From Pseudophaeobacter profundi (GTDB lineage: Bacteria; Pseudomonadota; Alphaproteobacteria; Rhodobacterales; Rhodobacteraceae), in contig NZ_JARJEF010000003.1 of the NCBI RefSeq assembly GCF_029697505.1, forward strand, positions 186,001 to 250,000: DNA of 64,000 bases, given 5' to 3'. Below, in pieces: positions 45,529 to 54,816 of this stretch. The position numbers and the translations under genes were made by a program. How positions within the stretch are numbered: position 1 is the stretch's first letter; each line of letters opens with the position of its first letter. The notes beneath the pieces were generated by a model, which saw nothing but the letters and a program-made list of their open reading frames with translations, was not told where the DNA came from and did not search any database.

Positions 45529-45742
45529 AATCTTTTCTCCCTTCTGGGTTGGATCTTGTTCAGGATCCTTCCGGCTATATCGTTGCCACCTATAGTTTAG
45601 AGGCAGATACACACAGAGCAACTGGGAATTTTGGCGGTCCGAACTCACGCTGCTTCAGCCCTTCCCCGCTATAAGATCAATGCCTTCCTTTGGAAAAGAC
45701 AGGTCAGCATAAGCCGCGCCAAAGCCGTGCCGGTCCCGCCAA

Positions 45743-45780
45743 CAAAAAAATCCTCCGCAAGATAGTATCTTGCGAAGGAT
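45743..45780 (-). terminator. Terminator of ahcY
   Basis: A long stem (ATCCTTCGCAAGAT with ATCTTGCGGAGGAT, one mismatch) is followed on the minus strand by seven T's. It lies 31 bases beyond the ahcY stop. Confidence 0.92.
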
Positions 45781-45811
45781 CTAAGGGCCTTACGACCTAT
45801 AGGCTACACAG

Positions 45812-47203
45812 TTAGTAGCGATAGTGCTCTGGCTTGAAGGGGCCTTCCGGGGTCACACCGATATAGGCGGCCTGCTCTGGGCTTAGGCTAGACAGTTTGA
45901 CGCCGATCCGATCAAGGTGCAGACGGGCGACTTTTTCATCCAGATGCTTGGGCAGGATATAGACTTCGTTCTTGTACTCATCGCCGCGCAGCCACAGCTC
46001 GATCTGGGCCAGAACCTGGTTGGTGAAGGAGGCCGACATCACAAAAGACGGGTGCCCGGTCGCATTGCCAAGGTTCAGCAGACGCCCTTCAGACAGCAGG
46101 ATCAAACGGTTACCCGAAGGCATCTCGATCATGTCGACCTGTTCTTTGATGTTGGTCCACTTGTGGTTCTTCAGGCTGGCCACCTGAATTTCGTTGTCAA
46201 AGTGGCCGATGTTGCCAACGATCGCCATGTCCTTCATCTCGCGCATGTGCTCGATGCGGATCACATCCTTGTTGCCAGTGGTGGTGATGAAGATATCGGC
46301 GCTATCGACGACATCTTCCAAGCGCACCACCTCAAAGCCATCCATCGCGGCCTGCAGGGCGCAGATCGGGTCAACTTCGGTAACTTTGACGCGGGCGCCA
46401 GCACCGGAGAGGGACGCAGCAGAGCCTTTGCCCACATCGCCATAGCCACAAACAACAGCAACCTTGCCAGCCATCATGGTGTCAGTGGCACGGCGGATAC
46501 CGTCGACCAGCGATTCCTTGCAGCCATATTTGTTGTCGAACTTCGACTTGGTGACCGAATCGTTCACGTTGATCGCAGGGAAAGGCAGCTGGCCATTTTT
46601 CTGCAGCTCATACAGGCGGTGCACACCAGTGGTGGTTTCTTCCGAAACGCCCAGGATGGATTCGCGGGTCTTGGTGAACCAGCCGGGGCTTGCCGCCATA
46701 CGCTTTTTGATCTGGGCAAAGATGGCTTCTTCTTCTTCCGAAGTTGGCACTTCGATCAGATCGGTTTCGCCGGCCTCAACACGGGCACCAAGCAGCACAT
46801 AAAGCGTGGCATCGCCGCCATCATCAAGGATCAGATTGGCACCCTCGGGGAACATGAAGGAGCGGTCGAGATAGTCCCAATGTTCAACCAGCGTCTGGCC
46901 TTTAATGGCAAAGACGGGTGTACCACCTGCAGCGATGGCCGCAGCCGCGTGATCCTGGGTCGAAAAGATGTTGCAAGAGGCCCAGCGCACATCTGCGCCC
47001 AGCGCCACCAGCGTTTCGATCAGCACCGCAGTCTGAATTGTCATATGCAGCGAGCCAACGATACGAGACCCTGCCAGCGGTTTGCTATCCCCATATTCGG
47101 CGCGCAGCGCCATCAGGCCTGGCATTTCGGTCTCGGCGATATCCAGTTCCTTGCGGCCAAATTCAGCCAACGCAATGTCTTTTACAATATAATCCTCGGC
47201 CAT
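45812..47203 (-). CDS. ahcY: S-adenosylhomocysteinase AhcY
   Basis: 463 aa. AhcY reversibly hydrolyses S-adenosylhomocysteine to adenosine and homocysteine in the methyl cycle. Marks are [20 protein letters not shown] then [11 protein letters not shown], the NAD site [13 protein letters not shown], and the C-terminal tail ending FKPEHYRY that closes the partner active site. ATG 47203 gives the conserved N-terminus [20 protein letters not shown]; the frame runs on to 47257. I looked for SAH or SAM riboswitch motifs in the 47204-47323 leader and found none. In Rhodobacter capsulatus ahcY lies near regA; here it is 2.5 kb from it. Confidence 0.97.
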   Translation of the reverse strand: MAEDYIVKDIALAEFGRKELDIAETEMPGLMALRAEYGDSKPLAGSRIVGSLHMTIQTAVLIETLVALGADVRWASCNIFSTQDHAAAAIAAGGTPVFAIKGQTLVEHWDYLDRSFMFPEGANLILDDGGDATLYVLLGARVEAGETDLIEVPTSEEEEAIFAQIKKRMAASPGWFTKTRESILGVSEETTTGVHRLYELQKNGQLPFPAINVNDSVTKSKFDNKYGCKESLVDGIRRATDTMMAGKVAVVCGYGDVGKGSAASLSGAGARVKVTEVDPICALQAAMDGFEVVRLEDVVDSADIFITTTGNKDVIRIEHMREMKDMAIVGNIGHFDNEIQVASLKNHKWTNIKEQVDMIEMPSGNRLILLSEGRLLNLGNATGHPSFVMSASFTNQVLAQIELWLRGDEYKNEVYILPKHLDEKVARLHLDRIGVKLSSLSPEQAAYIGVTPEGPFKPEHYRY

Positions 47204-47323
47204 GGTCCGCTCCGTTCTGGTTACGAGTTCTCTTGGCAGCAGGAGGTAACACCGCAATGGTTTACAAGCAACGAAGATAGCAGCTGCGATGGCATGCCGG
47301 ATTCGTTCCCGGCAAACCCGCCA

Positions 47324-47638
47324 TCAACTGGGCACTCCGGACTGGGAACCTGTCTTTGTCACTTTGAAATAATTCTGACCGGAGGCGACGATACAGCTGA
47401 TACCCGAAGGATAGGTCACCAGCACGGTAAAGGTCCCGCTATCGGCGGAACTCCAGATCTCGATCATCGTATCAACAGGCTGAGAGTTCTGCAGGCCGGC
47501 CGAGGACAGGCTTTCGGAAAAGGCGGCTTGCAATTGTTCTACCAACCCTTCGCGCGGCGCACAGCTTGCAGCCAAGGCCGGCGGCGCCATTGCAGCCATG
47601 CCAAAGATCAGGGCGGATGAGAAGAGACGTTTAAACAT
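47324..47638 (-). CDS. Small secreted protein of unknown function
   Basis: 104 aa with a signal peptide of about 23 residues ending PPALA. The mature part has two cysteines (ASCAPREGLVEQLQAAFSES, and PSGISCIVASGQNYF), which may pair in the periplasm. I do not recognise the family. It is a single gene on the minus strand, followed by ahcY 120 bases later. Confidence 0.7.
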   Translation of the reverse strand: MFKRLFSSALIFGMAAMAPPALAASCAPREGLVEQLQAAFSESLSSAGLQNSQPVDTMIEIWSSADSGTFTVLVTYPSGISCIVASGQNYFKVTKTGSQSGVPS

Positions 47639-47733
47639 GATAAGCTCCTATTTTGTAGAGGTTTCTCTCACTACTAGGGGCGCATTATCCGGGCGAATAG
47701 CGCCCCTGTTCTGGTATATGATTTAGGCCTTGA

Positions 47734-47919
47734 ACCGGGAATTTCAATCTCACGGCGGATCACCTTCGCGTCGGGGACCCTGCAACCGCCCTGCAAAACA
47801 CTTGCGCTGTTGTCGGCAAAAATCCGGCTTTGCTGCGCTTCGCGGTTTACCTCTGGGTCACCAAACAGATAGGCAGAGAAGGTCTGCTAATCACCGGAAT
47901 TACGCCCGATGCCCCCTAA
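47734..47919 (+). pseudogene. Possible short gene or remnant before the HD hydrolase
   Basis: This frame runs open from a stop at 47731 to TAA at 47917 and overlaps the HD gene start by 11 bases. It encodes about 61 protein-like residues including FNLTADHLRVGDPATALQNT, NPALLRFAVYLWVTKQIG and ending ITGITPDAP. There is no ATG, GTG or usable TTG at its beginning, and a base shift near 47745 would join it to MNREF in the neighbouring frame. So either a frameshift has broken it or a rare start is used. Otherwise the 47639-47908 gap is empty. Confidence 0.4.
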
Positions 47920-48505
47920 ACCCGTCCGCGCCTGGCAACGTATGCTCTCTGGTCGTCGTCTGGATTTGCTGGATCCGACGCCGATGGATATCGAGATCAG
48001 CGATATCGCCCACGGCCTTGCCTTTGTCGCGCGCTGGAACGGTCAGACGCAGGGGGATTTTGCCTATTCCGTCGCCGAACATTCGCTGTTGGTGGAAGAA
48101 CTGTTTTCGCGCATGCACCCCAAAGCGCCAGTGAAATGGCAGCTGGCGGCGCTGCTGCATGATGCGCCGGAATATGTCATCGGCGATATGATCTCGCCGG
48201 TGAAGGCAGCGGTGGGGCCGGGCTATGGCGAATTGGATCAGCGGCTGACCTCGGCCATTCACATCAAATTCGGCCTGCCAGCCCAACTGCCCAAAACCAT
48301 CAAGGCGCAGATCAAACGGGCCGACAAAACCAGCGCCTGGATGGAGGCGGTGCAGATTGCCGGCTTTTCCGAGGCCGAGGCCAACAAGCTGTTTGGCCGC
48401 CCCAGAACCGAGGTGATCGCCGGGCTGGCCATTGACCTGCGCCCACCGCTACAGGTGCGCCAGTCCTTTATCGCCCGCCATGCGGATTTGCTAGCCCGCC
48501 TCTAG
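47909..48505 (+). CDS. HD-domain phosphohydrolase (YfbR-like)
   Basis: 198 aa. HD hydrolases of this type cleave phosphate from nucleotides; YfbR is a 5'-deoxynucleotidase. Metal ligands are seen as H58 (SVAEHSLL) and H84-D85 (ALLHDAPEYVIGD), with a later basic region KAQIKRADKTSAWMEAVQ carrying the distal Asp. The start is the only ATG giving the family N-terminus. It converges on the GT61 gene, with stops two bases apart. Confidence 0.85.
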   Translation: MPPKPVRAWQRMLSGRRLDLLDPTPMDIEISDIAHGLAFVARWNGQTQGDFAYSVAEHSLLVEELFSRMHPKAPVKWQLAALLHDAPEYVIGDMISPVKAAVGPGYGELDQRLTSAIHIKFGLPAQLPKTIKAQIKRADKTSAWMEAVQIAGFSEAEANKLFGRPRTEVIAGLAIDLRPPLQVRQSFIARHADLLARL

Positions 48506-48507
48506 GC

Positions 48508-49659
48508 CTAGGCTGCCTCACCGCGCTTTTTTCGAGGCTTAGCCTCGACAAACCCGGCCTGCCCGCCCAGACCTTTGTCCTGCAGGATCTGGTTGCGCTC
48601 TGCCTCTGTCAGGGTGGTCCAACCCGTGGTCTGCGAGATAAAGCCAAGCCGCGCCAAGGTGTCGCCAATGACCTGGTGATCCAATTCACCAAAGCTCAGC
48701 CGACTGGATTTTTGCTTGGCTTGGGGCACCCATTCCGCCCGCAGACCGCCAATCACCACCGGGGCGCGTTCGCAAAAGCTTTCGACATGCTGCGCCAGCA
48801 AATTATTGGCACCAGAGCTGCGCCGCAGGATCATCACCACCTCTTGGTCGGCCCGTCCCACCATGGCAAACAGATGCAACGCCGATCCATCGGCAGCAAT
48901 CACTTTGCGCGCCGCCTTGTAACGCGCAACCTGCACCGTCAGGCTGTGCTCCTGCGGGTGAAAAATCTCATATCCTTCGGCCTCTAGCAGGGTTTCCAGC
49001 CGTTCTTCGCCCAGCAGACCGCCCTTACCCAGGCCCAGTTTGGACCGCGAGATATACAGCTTTTCCGCCCCCTCGGCCACGACATCGCAGGCAAATCGGC
49101 TGTGGACCGCCTGGCGGAATTTTCCTGTACCTCGGGTGATTTTTCCCAGGCCAAACCCCTGCCCCGGCACCACCAGTTCTTCCACCTGGGTCGGGCGAGT
49201 CGCGACGTGGATGGGCAGATCGCTGCCAAACAGCGACAGGTATTCCCGCTGGTAGCCACGCACCACATCGCCCACCTTGGGTCGTTTGGGGATGAACAAA
49301 ATGCCGCGAATATCGTCTTCCACCCGCGACAAAGCCCAGAGCCGAGAAGAGCTTTCGACCAGGAAATGGCCAAAATGTGCCCACAGCACACCGCCCCAAA
49401 GCCAACGGCCCTGCAGGGATCTGCGAACCTTCCCAGGGCGTTCAGGTGCGATGGTGATGGGGCGGAATTTACGCCAGAGCGCCGCCTCGGGGCAATAGCT
49501 GCCATCACTGTACAGCACACCGGCTGGCTGTACCAAGGCGCTGATTTTCGGCGGCACTACGCAGGCATCGGCCAAGATCTGCATGTTTTCGGACCAGCCG
49601 CCACTTGGCAGGGGCTGCAAGGCCGGGTCGATGATTTCTGGCTGAGATGACGGTAACAT
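48508..49659 (-). CDS. Glycosyltransferase family 61 (DUF563) protein
   Basis: 383 aa. GT61 members transfer sugars onto glycans; bacterial ones are uncharacterised. Features: WGGVLWAHFGHFLVESSSRL then WALSRVEDDIRGILFI, KLYISRSKLGLGKGGLLGEE, and EGYEIFHPQEHSLTVQVARY then KAARKVIAADGSALHLFAM, which match the GT61 core. The C-terminus is basic (KPRKKRGEAA). No signal peptide. It lies 10 bases after the regA stop end on the minus strand, so it may be read through from regA or be upstream of nothing else. Substrate unknown. Confidence 0.8.
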   Translation of the reverse strand: MLPSSQPEIIDPALQPLPSGGWSENMQILADACVVPPKISALVQPAGVLYSDGSYCPEAALWRKFRPITIAPERPGKVRRSLQGRWLWGGVLWAHFGHFLVESSSRLWALSRVEDDIRGILFIPKRPKVGDVVRGYQREYLSLFGSDLPIHVATRPTQVEELVVPGQGFGLGKITRGTGKFRQAVHSRFACDVVAEGAEKLYISRSKLGLGKGGLLGEERLETLLEAEGYEIFHPQEHSLTVQVARYKAARKVIAADGSALHLFAMVGRADQEVVMILRRSSGANNLLAQHVESFCERAPVVIGGLRAEWVPQAKQKSSRLSFGELDHQVIGDTLARLGFISQTTGWTTLTEAERNQILQDKGLGGQAGFVEAKPRKKRGEAA

Positions 49660-49669
49660 CCCGCAGCCC

Positions 49670-50224
49670 CTAGCGCGGGCTGCGTTTGGCCAGAATGCGC
49701 TGCAGCGTCCGGCGATGCATGTTCAACCGGCGCGCGGTCTCGGATACGTTGCGATCACAAAGCTCATAGATACGCTGGATATGTTCCCAGCGCACGCGAT
49801 CTGCGCTCATCGGGTTTTCAGGCGGCGGCGGCATTTCGTCATCACCGCTAAGCAGGGCATTCATGATATCCGCCGCATCTGCCGGTTTTGACAGATAATC
49901 TGTGGCACCGATCTTGACCGCCGCAACCGCAGTGGCGATGGCGCCATATCCGGTCAGCACCACCACCCGGCTGTCGGGTCGTTTTTCGCGCAGAACTTCG
50001 ACCACATCCAGGCCATTGCCATCTTCCAGGCGCAGATCCACCACCGCATAGGCCGGCGGGCGGGCAGTTGCGATGGCAGATCCACCGGCAACTGAATCGG
50101 CAGTTTCCACATCAAAGCCGCGTTTTTCCATGGCCTTGGCAAGACGCCGCAGGAAGGGTTCATCATCATCAACCAGCAACAGCGACTTGTCTGGCCCAAT
50201 TTCCTGCAGTGCGTCTTCGGTCAT
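49670..50224 (-). CDS. regA: Redox response regulator RegA (PrrA/ActR)
   Basis: 184 aa, the same length as Rhodobacter capsulatus RegA. RegA activates or represses genes of energy metabolism on signals from RegB. The receiver has D20-D21, the phosphorylation site D63 (AVVDLRLEDGNG), T/K residues and LTGYGAIATAVAAVKIGATD; a proline linker (PPPPENPMS) leads to a Fis-type helix-turn-helix (NVSETARRLNMHRRTLQRIL). ATG 50224 has GGAGAA upstream. senC and regB are next to it. Confidence 0.96.
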   Translation of the reverse strand: MTEDALQEIGPDKSLLLVDDDEPFLRRLAKAMEKRGFDVETADSVAGGSAIATARPPAYAVVDLRLEDGNGLDVVEVLREKRPDSRVVVLTGYGAIATAVAAVKIGATDYLSKPADAADIMNALLSGDDEMPPPPENPMSADRVRWEHIQRIYELCDRNVSETARRLNMHRRTLQRILAKRSPR

Positions 50225-50318
50225 GCCCGGTTCTCCGCGAATTCTGCGCAAAGGTTACGCAGATCATTGAAGGCGATACTAGCGACCCCGCCAGCAAGGT
50301 CAAACAGCCTAGGCTATT

Positions 50319-50936
50319 TTACATATTCTCGACGTAGCAGCTGACCTTGTCTGCGACCTGTTCGGGCGTTTCATCGCGGCGGAAGAAGTCCACAAAACCG
50401 ATCTCGGGCAGCACCAGATAGGCAAATGTCGAGTGATCGACCAGGTAATAATCTTCATCGCCGGGCTGGCGTTTGAAATAGGTTTTATAGGCCCGGCTGG
50501 CTGCTTTTACCTGTTCAAGCGATCCGGTCAGCGCAATCATCTTTTCATGCATATTTTCAGCGTAATCCCCCATCACTTCGGGGGTGTCGCGCTCAGGATC
50601 GATCGAGACAAAAACCGGTGTGGTGCTGATACCACGTTCCGCCAGCAGATCGACGGCATCGGCGTTGCGGGTCACGTCCAACGGGCAGACATCCGGGCAG
50701 AAGGTATAGCCAAAGTAAAGGATCGACGGTTCAGTAAAGACATCGCGGTCGGTTACCAGCTCTCCCTTTGCATTGATCAACTCGAAGGGGCCGCCAATCG
50801 TATCGCCACCGCTGGCAATGGTGCTGCTGCCACACTGCGCGAATTTATCATCGCCGCTGCTGCGGGTGAAGAACCAGGTGCCGCCGGCCAGGGCAGCGAC
50901 AAAAAGGACAGCAAGAATCGAATAGAGACGGGTCAT
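50319..50936 (-). CDS. senC: SCO1/SenC-type copper chaperone
   Basis: 205 aa. SenC (PrrC) delivers copper to cytochrome oxidase CuA or CuB and influences RegB signalling. A membrane anchor at residues 5-23 is followed by a thioredoxin-fold domain with the copper ligands C80 and C84 (GYTFCPDVCPLD) and H168 (YLVDHSTFAYL). ATG 50936 gives the standard N-terminus; the frame is open 24 codons more. It is divergent from regB and upstream of regA, the conserved order. Confidence 0.95.
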   Translation of the reverse strand: MTRLYSILAVLFVAALAGGTWFFTRSSGDDKFAQCGSSTIASGGDTIGGPFELINAKGELVTDRDVFTEPSILYFGYTFCPDVCPLDVTRNADAVDLLAERGISTTPVFVSIDPERDTPEVMGDYAENMHEKMIALTGSLEQVKAASRAYKTYFKRQPGDEDYYLVDHSTFAYLVLPEIGFVDFFRRDETPEQVADKVSCYVENM

Positions 50937-51078
50937 GTGATCACACTTTATGTTGCAGGAGGAGAGTTGATCGTTTCTGCCGCCAGACCTATCAAGAAAC
51001 ACAGGCAATGCAACTACGCCAAAACATCACAGCTGTGCGAGGCCGACCCCGGTTTGCGCAGGCTGCAGGAGCGATAGC

Positions 51079-52470
51079 ATGAGTGATAGGCAAATTGACC
51101 TGATGCAGGGGCAGGAACGCAGCCATTGGATTAGGCTGCGCACCCTGATTGTGCTGCGGTGGGTGGCCATCACTGGCCAGCTGATTGCCATCACTGTGGC
51201 GCAGCAGCTCTATAATCTACAGCTGGATCTGGTCCTCTGCCTGCTTGCGGTCGGAATCTCGGTGATTAGCAACATGCTGGCGATCTTTGTCTTTCCGGTC
51301 AACAAGCGCCTATCAGAGTTTGAAAACCTGCTGATGGTTCTGTTTGATCTGCTGCAACTGGGGTTCTTACTCTATCTGACGGGGGGGCTGAACAATCCCT
51401 TTACCCTGCTGGTGCTGGCTCCGGTGACCATTTCCGCCGCAATGATGGGGCTGCGCTCGACGCTGGTGGTGGGGGGAACAGCAATCATTCTGGTGACGCT
51501 ACTGGCTGAATTCCACATTCCGCTGCGCACTGCACAGGGATTTGTCCTGCGTATTCCAGATGTCTTTATCTTTGGCAATTGGACCGCCATCGTCATCGCC
51601 ATTCTGTTTATCGGCGCCAACTCCTTTCGCATCAGCACCGAAATGCGGCGCATGTCCGATGCGGTTGCTGCCACCCAGCTGGCGCTGTCACGGGAACAAA
51701 AGCTTACCGATCTGGGCGGGGTCGTTGCGGCCGCCGCGCATGAACTGGGCACACCACTAGCCACCATAAAGCTGGCCAGTGGTGAACTGATCGACGAATT
51801 GGACGCGCTGCCTGACCTGCGCGAAGACGCGGTATTGATCCGCGAGCAGGCGGAGCGCTGCCGCGATATCCTGCGCGACATGGGCCGGGCCGGCAAAGAC
51901 GATTTGCACCTGCGCCAGGCACCGCTGTCCACCGTTATTCACGAAGCCGCCGAACCGCATATCAATCGCGGCAAGGAGATCCATTTCGACGAGGCCCCGC
52001 TGGAAGATGGCAGTTTCCAGCAACCCACCATCCTACGCAAACCGGAAATCATCCATGGGCTGCGCAATCTGGTGCAGAACGCCGTTGATTTCTCGCGCAC
52101 GACCGTCTGGATAGAATCAACCTGGAACGACGAAAAGATCACTCTGAATATCCACGACGACGGGCGCGGGTTTTCCCCACATCTGCTGGGCCGCATTGGT
52201 GACCCCTTCATGCGTCGCCGCCGCAGCGAAACCGACCGCAAACAGCGCCCGGAATATCAGGGCATGGGTTTGGGATTATTCATTGCCAAAACCCTGCTAG
52301 AGCGCACCGGAGCCGAGTTGAAATTCGCCAATGGGGCCAGTGAACCGCCGCCACACCCATCTGATCGCCCCGGCGCCATCGTTGTGGTATCCTGGCCGCG
52401 CGGCAAAATTGACGCCCAGTTCGGGGAAAATGCCGTTCCGAAGGGGAAAAATAAGTGGATAGAAGTTTAG
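51079..52470 (+). CDS. regB: Redox sensor histidine kinase RegB (PrrB/ActS)
   Basis: 463 aa with about six membrane helices in residues 25-185. RegB phosphorylates RegA when the respiratory chain is reduced. The quinone-linked GGxxNPF motif is at residues 102-108 (GGLNNPF), the phosphorylated H221 is in AAAAHELGTPLATIKLASGE, and the redox cysteine C261 lies in QAERCRDILRDMGR. The ATP domain has NLVQNAVDFS and GMGLGLFIAKTLLERTGAEL. All three sensing features of the family are intact. Confidence 0.97.
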   Translation: MSDRQIDLMQGQERSHWIRLRTLIVLRWVAITGQLIAITVAQQLYNLQLDLVLCLLAVGISVISNMLAIFVFPVNKRLSEFENLLMVLFDLLQLGFLLYLTGGLNNPFTLLVLAPVTISAAMMGLRSTLVVGGTAIILVTLLAEFHIPLRTAQGFVLRIPDVFIFGNWTAIVIAILFIGANSFRISTEMRRMSDAVAATQLALSREQKLTDLGGVVAAAAHELGTPLATIKLASGELIDELDALPDLREDAVLIREQAERCRDILRDMGRAGKDDLHLRQAPLSTVIHEAAEPHINRGKEIHFDEAPLEDGSFQQPTILRKPEIIHGLRNLVQNAVDFSRTTVWIESTWNDEKITLNIHDDGRGFSPHLLGRIGDPFMRRRRSETDRKQRPEYQGMGLGLFIAKTLLERTGAELKFANGASEPPPHPSDRPGAIVVVSWPRGKIDAQFGENAVPKGKNKWIEV

Positions 52471-52492
52471 CTGTTCACTTTTAGGTAATTAA

Positions 52493-52511
52493 TTAAACTG
52501 CAGTTAACCAT
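52493..52511 (+). promoter_or_regulatory. Perfect CtrA-binding site upstream of divL
   Basis: TTAA-N7-TTAACCAT is a complete match to the extended CtrA consensus. It lies 48 bases before the start at 52559 in an 88-base gap after regB. It is the only perfect site in the window. Confidence 0.75.
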
Positions 52512-52558
52512 TTGTGGTCCACCATGAAAAAAACGAGCACTGAAATAGGCAGGACAAT

Positions 52559-54115
52559 ATGCAGAACCTCATCTCGATCGAGTGGTTGATGCTGGCCACA
52601 CTTTGCTGTGCAACTGCAGCAGCGGCCGTCTGGTGGCTGTCACCAGAACAGCGCTCCAAGAGTATGGAGCAGGATCTTTTGGTTGGCGATGGCCGTACCG
52701 ACGCCGTTTTTCTCTTTGATGACACCAGCTTGATCGGGTGGTCCTCGGGCGCGCGAAAATTCATCGGCGAACATGCCGAACATTTCAGCTGGAATATGCT
52801 GCGCGACCAACTCGCCCGCAACTATCCAGGCCTGCCGCAAAGCCCGGGTTTTCTGAAAGATATCGGCCCGCTTGTGCTGACCGGAACCGCCTCTGCCGAA
52901 AGCCGCGAGGCCCATTGCGAATGGATAGATGGGATCACCCGCGTGCAACTGCGCCGCAGCACCTTGGAAGAGCAGAACAAATCGCTCGACCAAGAGCTGA
53001 CCACCCTGCGCGCTGCGGTGCATCAGGCCCCCTATCCGGTCTGGCTGCAATCGGACGAGGGTGCCGTCACCTGGTCGAACCTGGCCTATGATGATCTCAG
53101 CCATAAACTGCGCGGACGCGATGCCGATTTTTCCATCCCGCTGTTCGACAATCTTGAAGAACCCAAAGCCAGCGGCAAGGCAGAGCGGCTGTTCATCCCG
53201 ATGCCCGAAAGCACCAAGCGCCTGTGGTACAATATCTCGACCACCGAAACCGAGGCCGGCTGGCTATGCCATGCAGTTGACGTCAACGCTGTGGTCGATG
53301 CCGAGGTTGCACAGCGCAACTTTGTACAGACGCTGGCAAAAACCTTTGCCCAATTGTCCATCGGGCTCGCGATTTTTGACCGCAACCGCCAGCTGGTGCT
53401 GTTCAATCCGGTGCTAATCGACCTGACTGCCCTGCCGGCAGATTTCCTCAGCTCGCGCCCCAGCCTGATGACCTTCTTTGATCGACTGCGCGACCAGCGG
53501 CTGATGCCTGAACCAAAGAACTATTCCAGCTGGCGCCACCAGATCGAAGACCTGCTGGAAGCCGCCGCAGAAGGCCGCTACCAGGACACCTGGTCGCTGC
53601 CCTCCGGCTCGGTCTATTCGGTCTCTGGCCGTCCCCACCCCGATGGGGCCATCGCCTTCCTGTTCGAAGATATCACCGCCGAGGTCACGCTCACCCGGCA
53701 GTTCCGCTCTGAATTGGAACTGGGCCAGTCGATCATGGATCAGATGGACGAAGCCATTGCGGTCTTTGCCAATGATGGCACCATGAGCTTTTCGAATGAA
53801 ACCTATCATTCGCTGTGGAAAATGGATCCTGACGCCAGCTTTGCCAAGGTCTCTATCATGGATGCGGCCCGCATCTGGCAAGACACCTGTCGCCCCAACC
53901 CCGCCTGGGGTGAGATCCGCGATTTTGTGGCCGCCAGCGATGGGCGCAGGCCATGGTGGACCCAGGTGCAACTGCGCGACGGCACGCCGCTGCTTTGCAA
54001 GGTCACCGCAATCCAGAACGGCGCAACCATGGTCAGCTTTCAGGCGCCAGAACCCGGTCTGCCACCGCTGGAGCAGCAAAAATTCGCCATCACTGACCAG
54101 ACCGGACAGACCTGA
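52559..54115 (+). CDS. divL: Membrane-anchored PAS protein, DivL-like without a kinase domain
   Basis: 518 aa. DivL tunes the CckA-ChpT-CtrA phosphorelay; in Rhodobacter capsulatus the DivL protein is described as a PAS protein near the regBA genes. Here a membrane segment (residues 8-26) and a linker helix (RRSTLEEQNKSLDQELTTLR, about 132-151) are followed by three PAS-like modules: about 150-240, 260-375 (with LFNPVLIDLTALPADF) and 385-490 (with MDQMDEAIAVFANDGTMSFS). No H-box, N-box or G-box is present after them, and the protein ends by residue 518. A perfect CtrA site precedes it. The name rests on architecture and neighbours; an unrelated PAS sensor remains possible. Confidence 0.75.
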   Translation: MQNLISIEWLMLATLCCATAAAAVWWLSPEQRSKSMEQDLLVGDGRTDAVFLFDDTSLIGWSSGARKFIGEHAEHFSWNMLRDQLARNYPGLPQSPGFLKDIGPLVLTGTASAESREAHCEWIDGITRVQLRRSTLEEQNKSLDQELTTLRAAVHQAPYPVWLQSDEGAVTWSNLAYDDLSHKLRGRDADFSIPLFDNLEEPKASGKAERLFIPMPESTKRLWYNISTTETEAGWLCHAVDVNAVVDAEVAQRNFVQTLAKTFAQLSIGLAIFDRNRQLVLFNPVLIDLTALPADFLSSRPSLMTFFDRLRDQRLMPEPKNYSSWRHQIEDLLEAAAEGRYQDTWSLPSGSVYSVSGRPHPDGAIAFLFEDITAEVTLTRQFRSELELGQSIMDQMDEAIAVFANDGTMSFSNETYHSLWKMDPDASFAKVSIMDAARIWQDTCRPNPAWGEIRDFVAASDGRRPWWTQVQLRDGTPLLCKVTAIQNGATMVSFQAPEPGLPPLEQQKFAITDQTGQT

Positions 54116-54151
54116 AGCCTGGCACCACATCAGGCCAATCATTGGCACAAA

Positions 54152-54185
54152 AAGGGCGCGATCAGCGGGGGCTGGTCGCGCCCTT
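54152..54185 (+). terminator. Terminator after divL
   Basis: A perfect 10-bp stem (AAGGGCGCGA / TCGCGCCCTT) with a 14-base loop is followed by CCCGC rather than T's. It lies 37 bases beyond the stop. Confidence 0.6.
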
Positions 54186-54225
54186 CCCGCTTGCAGCGCA
54201 GCCCGGCCAGAGGCATTGTGGCGCC

Positions 54226-54816
54226 ATGACTGAAAGCCCTGATACTGCCTCCCCCCCGGACAGCGGCACCACCGCCTCCCCCAGCAGCCCGTTTTCCTGC
54301 GACCTTACCTCTGCCGAGGAAACTGCAGAACTGGCACGGCGGATCGCGGAACAGTTGCAGCCCGGCGATTGCCTGCTTCTGGCGGGACCAATCGGGGCCG
54401 GTAAAACGCATTTTGCCCGCAGCCTGATCCAATCCCTGATGCCAGTGCCCGAGGACGTACCCTCGCCCACCTTCACCCTGGTGCAAACCTATGAGCTGCC
54501 GCGCTGCGACCTGTGGCACGCGGATCTCTATCGTCTTGCCGCCCTGGAAGAGATCGAGGAACTGGGCCTGGTTGAGGCCTTTGACGAAGCCATTTGCCTG
54601 ATTGAATGGCCTGACCGCCTGGCTGAGCTGACTCCGGCCCATGCGCTGCAGCTGTCACTCTCGCTGGACCCGGCGCAGGAAGACAGCCGCCACCTGACCC
54701 TGACATGGACGGATCCGAAATGGCAGCACCGGCTGGATCAGATCGCCTGCCTCTGCCGGGCCAGTTCGCCCCCTGCACAGCCTACCCCAAGTGAGAGCCA
54801 AGATGACCAGTCGTGA
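54226..54816 (+). CDS. tsaE: tRNA t6A biosynthesis ATPase TsaE
   Basis: 196 aa. TsaE is the ATPase of the TsaBDE complex that makes t6A in tRNA. Walker A GPIGAGKT is at residues 54-61, then PSPTFTLVQTYELP, DLWHADLYRL and ICLIEWPDRLAELTP, all typical. A Ser/Pro-rich N-terminal extension of about 25 residues and a Pro/Ser/Gln tail flank the domain. ATG 54226 fits the family better than the start at 54142. Overlaps amgK by 14 bases. Confidence 0.95.
   Translation: MTESPDTASPPDSGTTASPSSPFSCDLTSAEETAELARRIAEQLQPGDCLLLAGPIGAGKTHFARSLIQSLMPVPEDVPSPTFTLVQTYELPRCDLWHADLYRLAALEEIEELGLVEAFDEAICLIEWPDRLAELTPAHALQLSLSLDPAQEDSRHLTLTWTDPKWQHRLDQIACLCRASSPPAQPTPSESQDDQS

Noticed and set aside
47204-47323. 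SAH or SAM/SAH riboswitch before ahcY
   Set aside because: The leader has none of the conserved stem or loop sequences I know for these riboswitches, and the leader is short.
45917-47620. Plus-strand frame of 567 codons opposite ahcY
   Set aside because: It is the antisense of ahcY, which has full family conservation; the long frame reflects codon bias on the coding strand.
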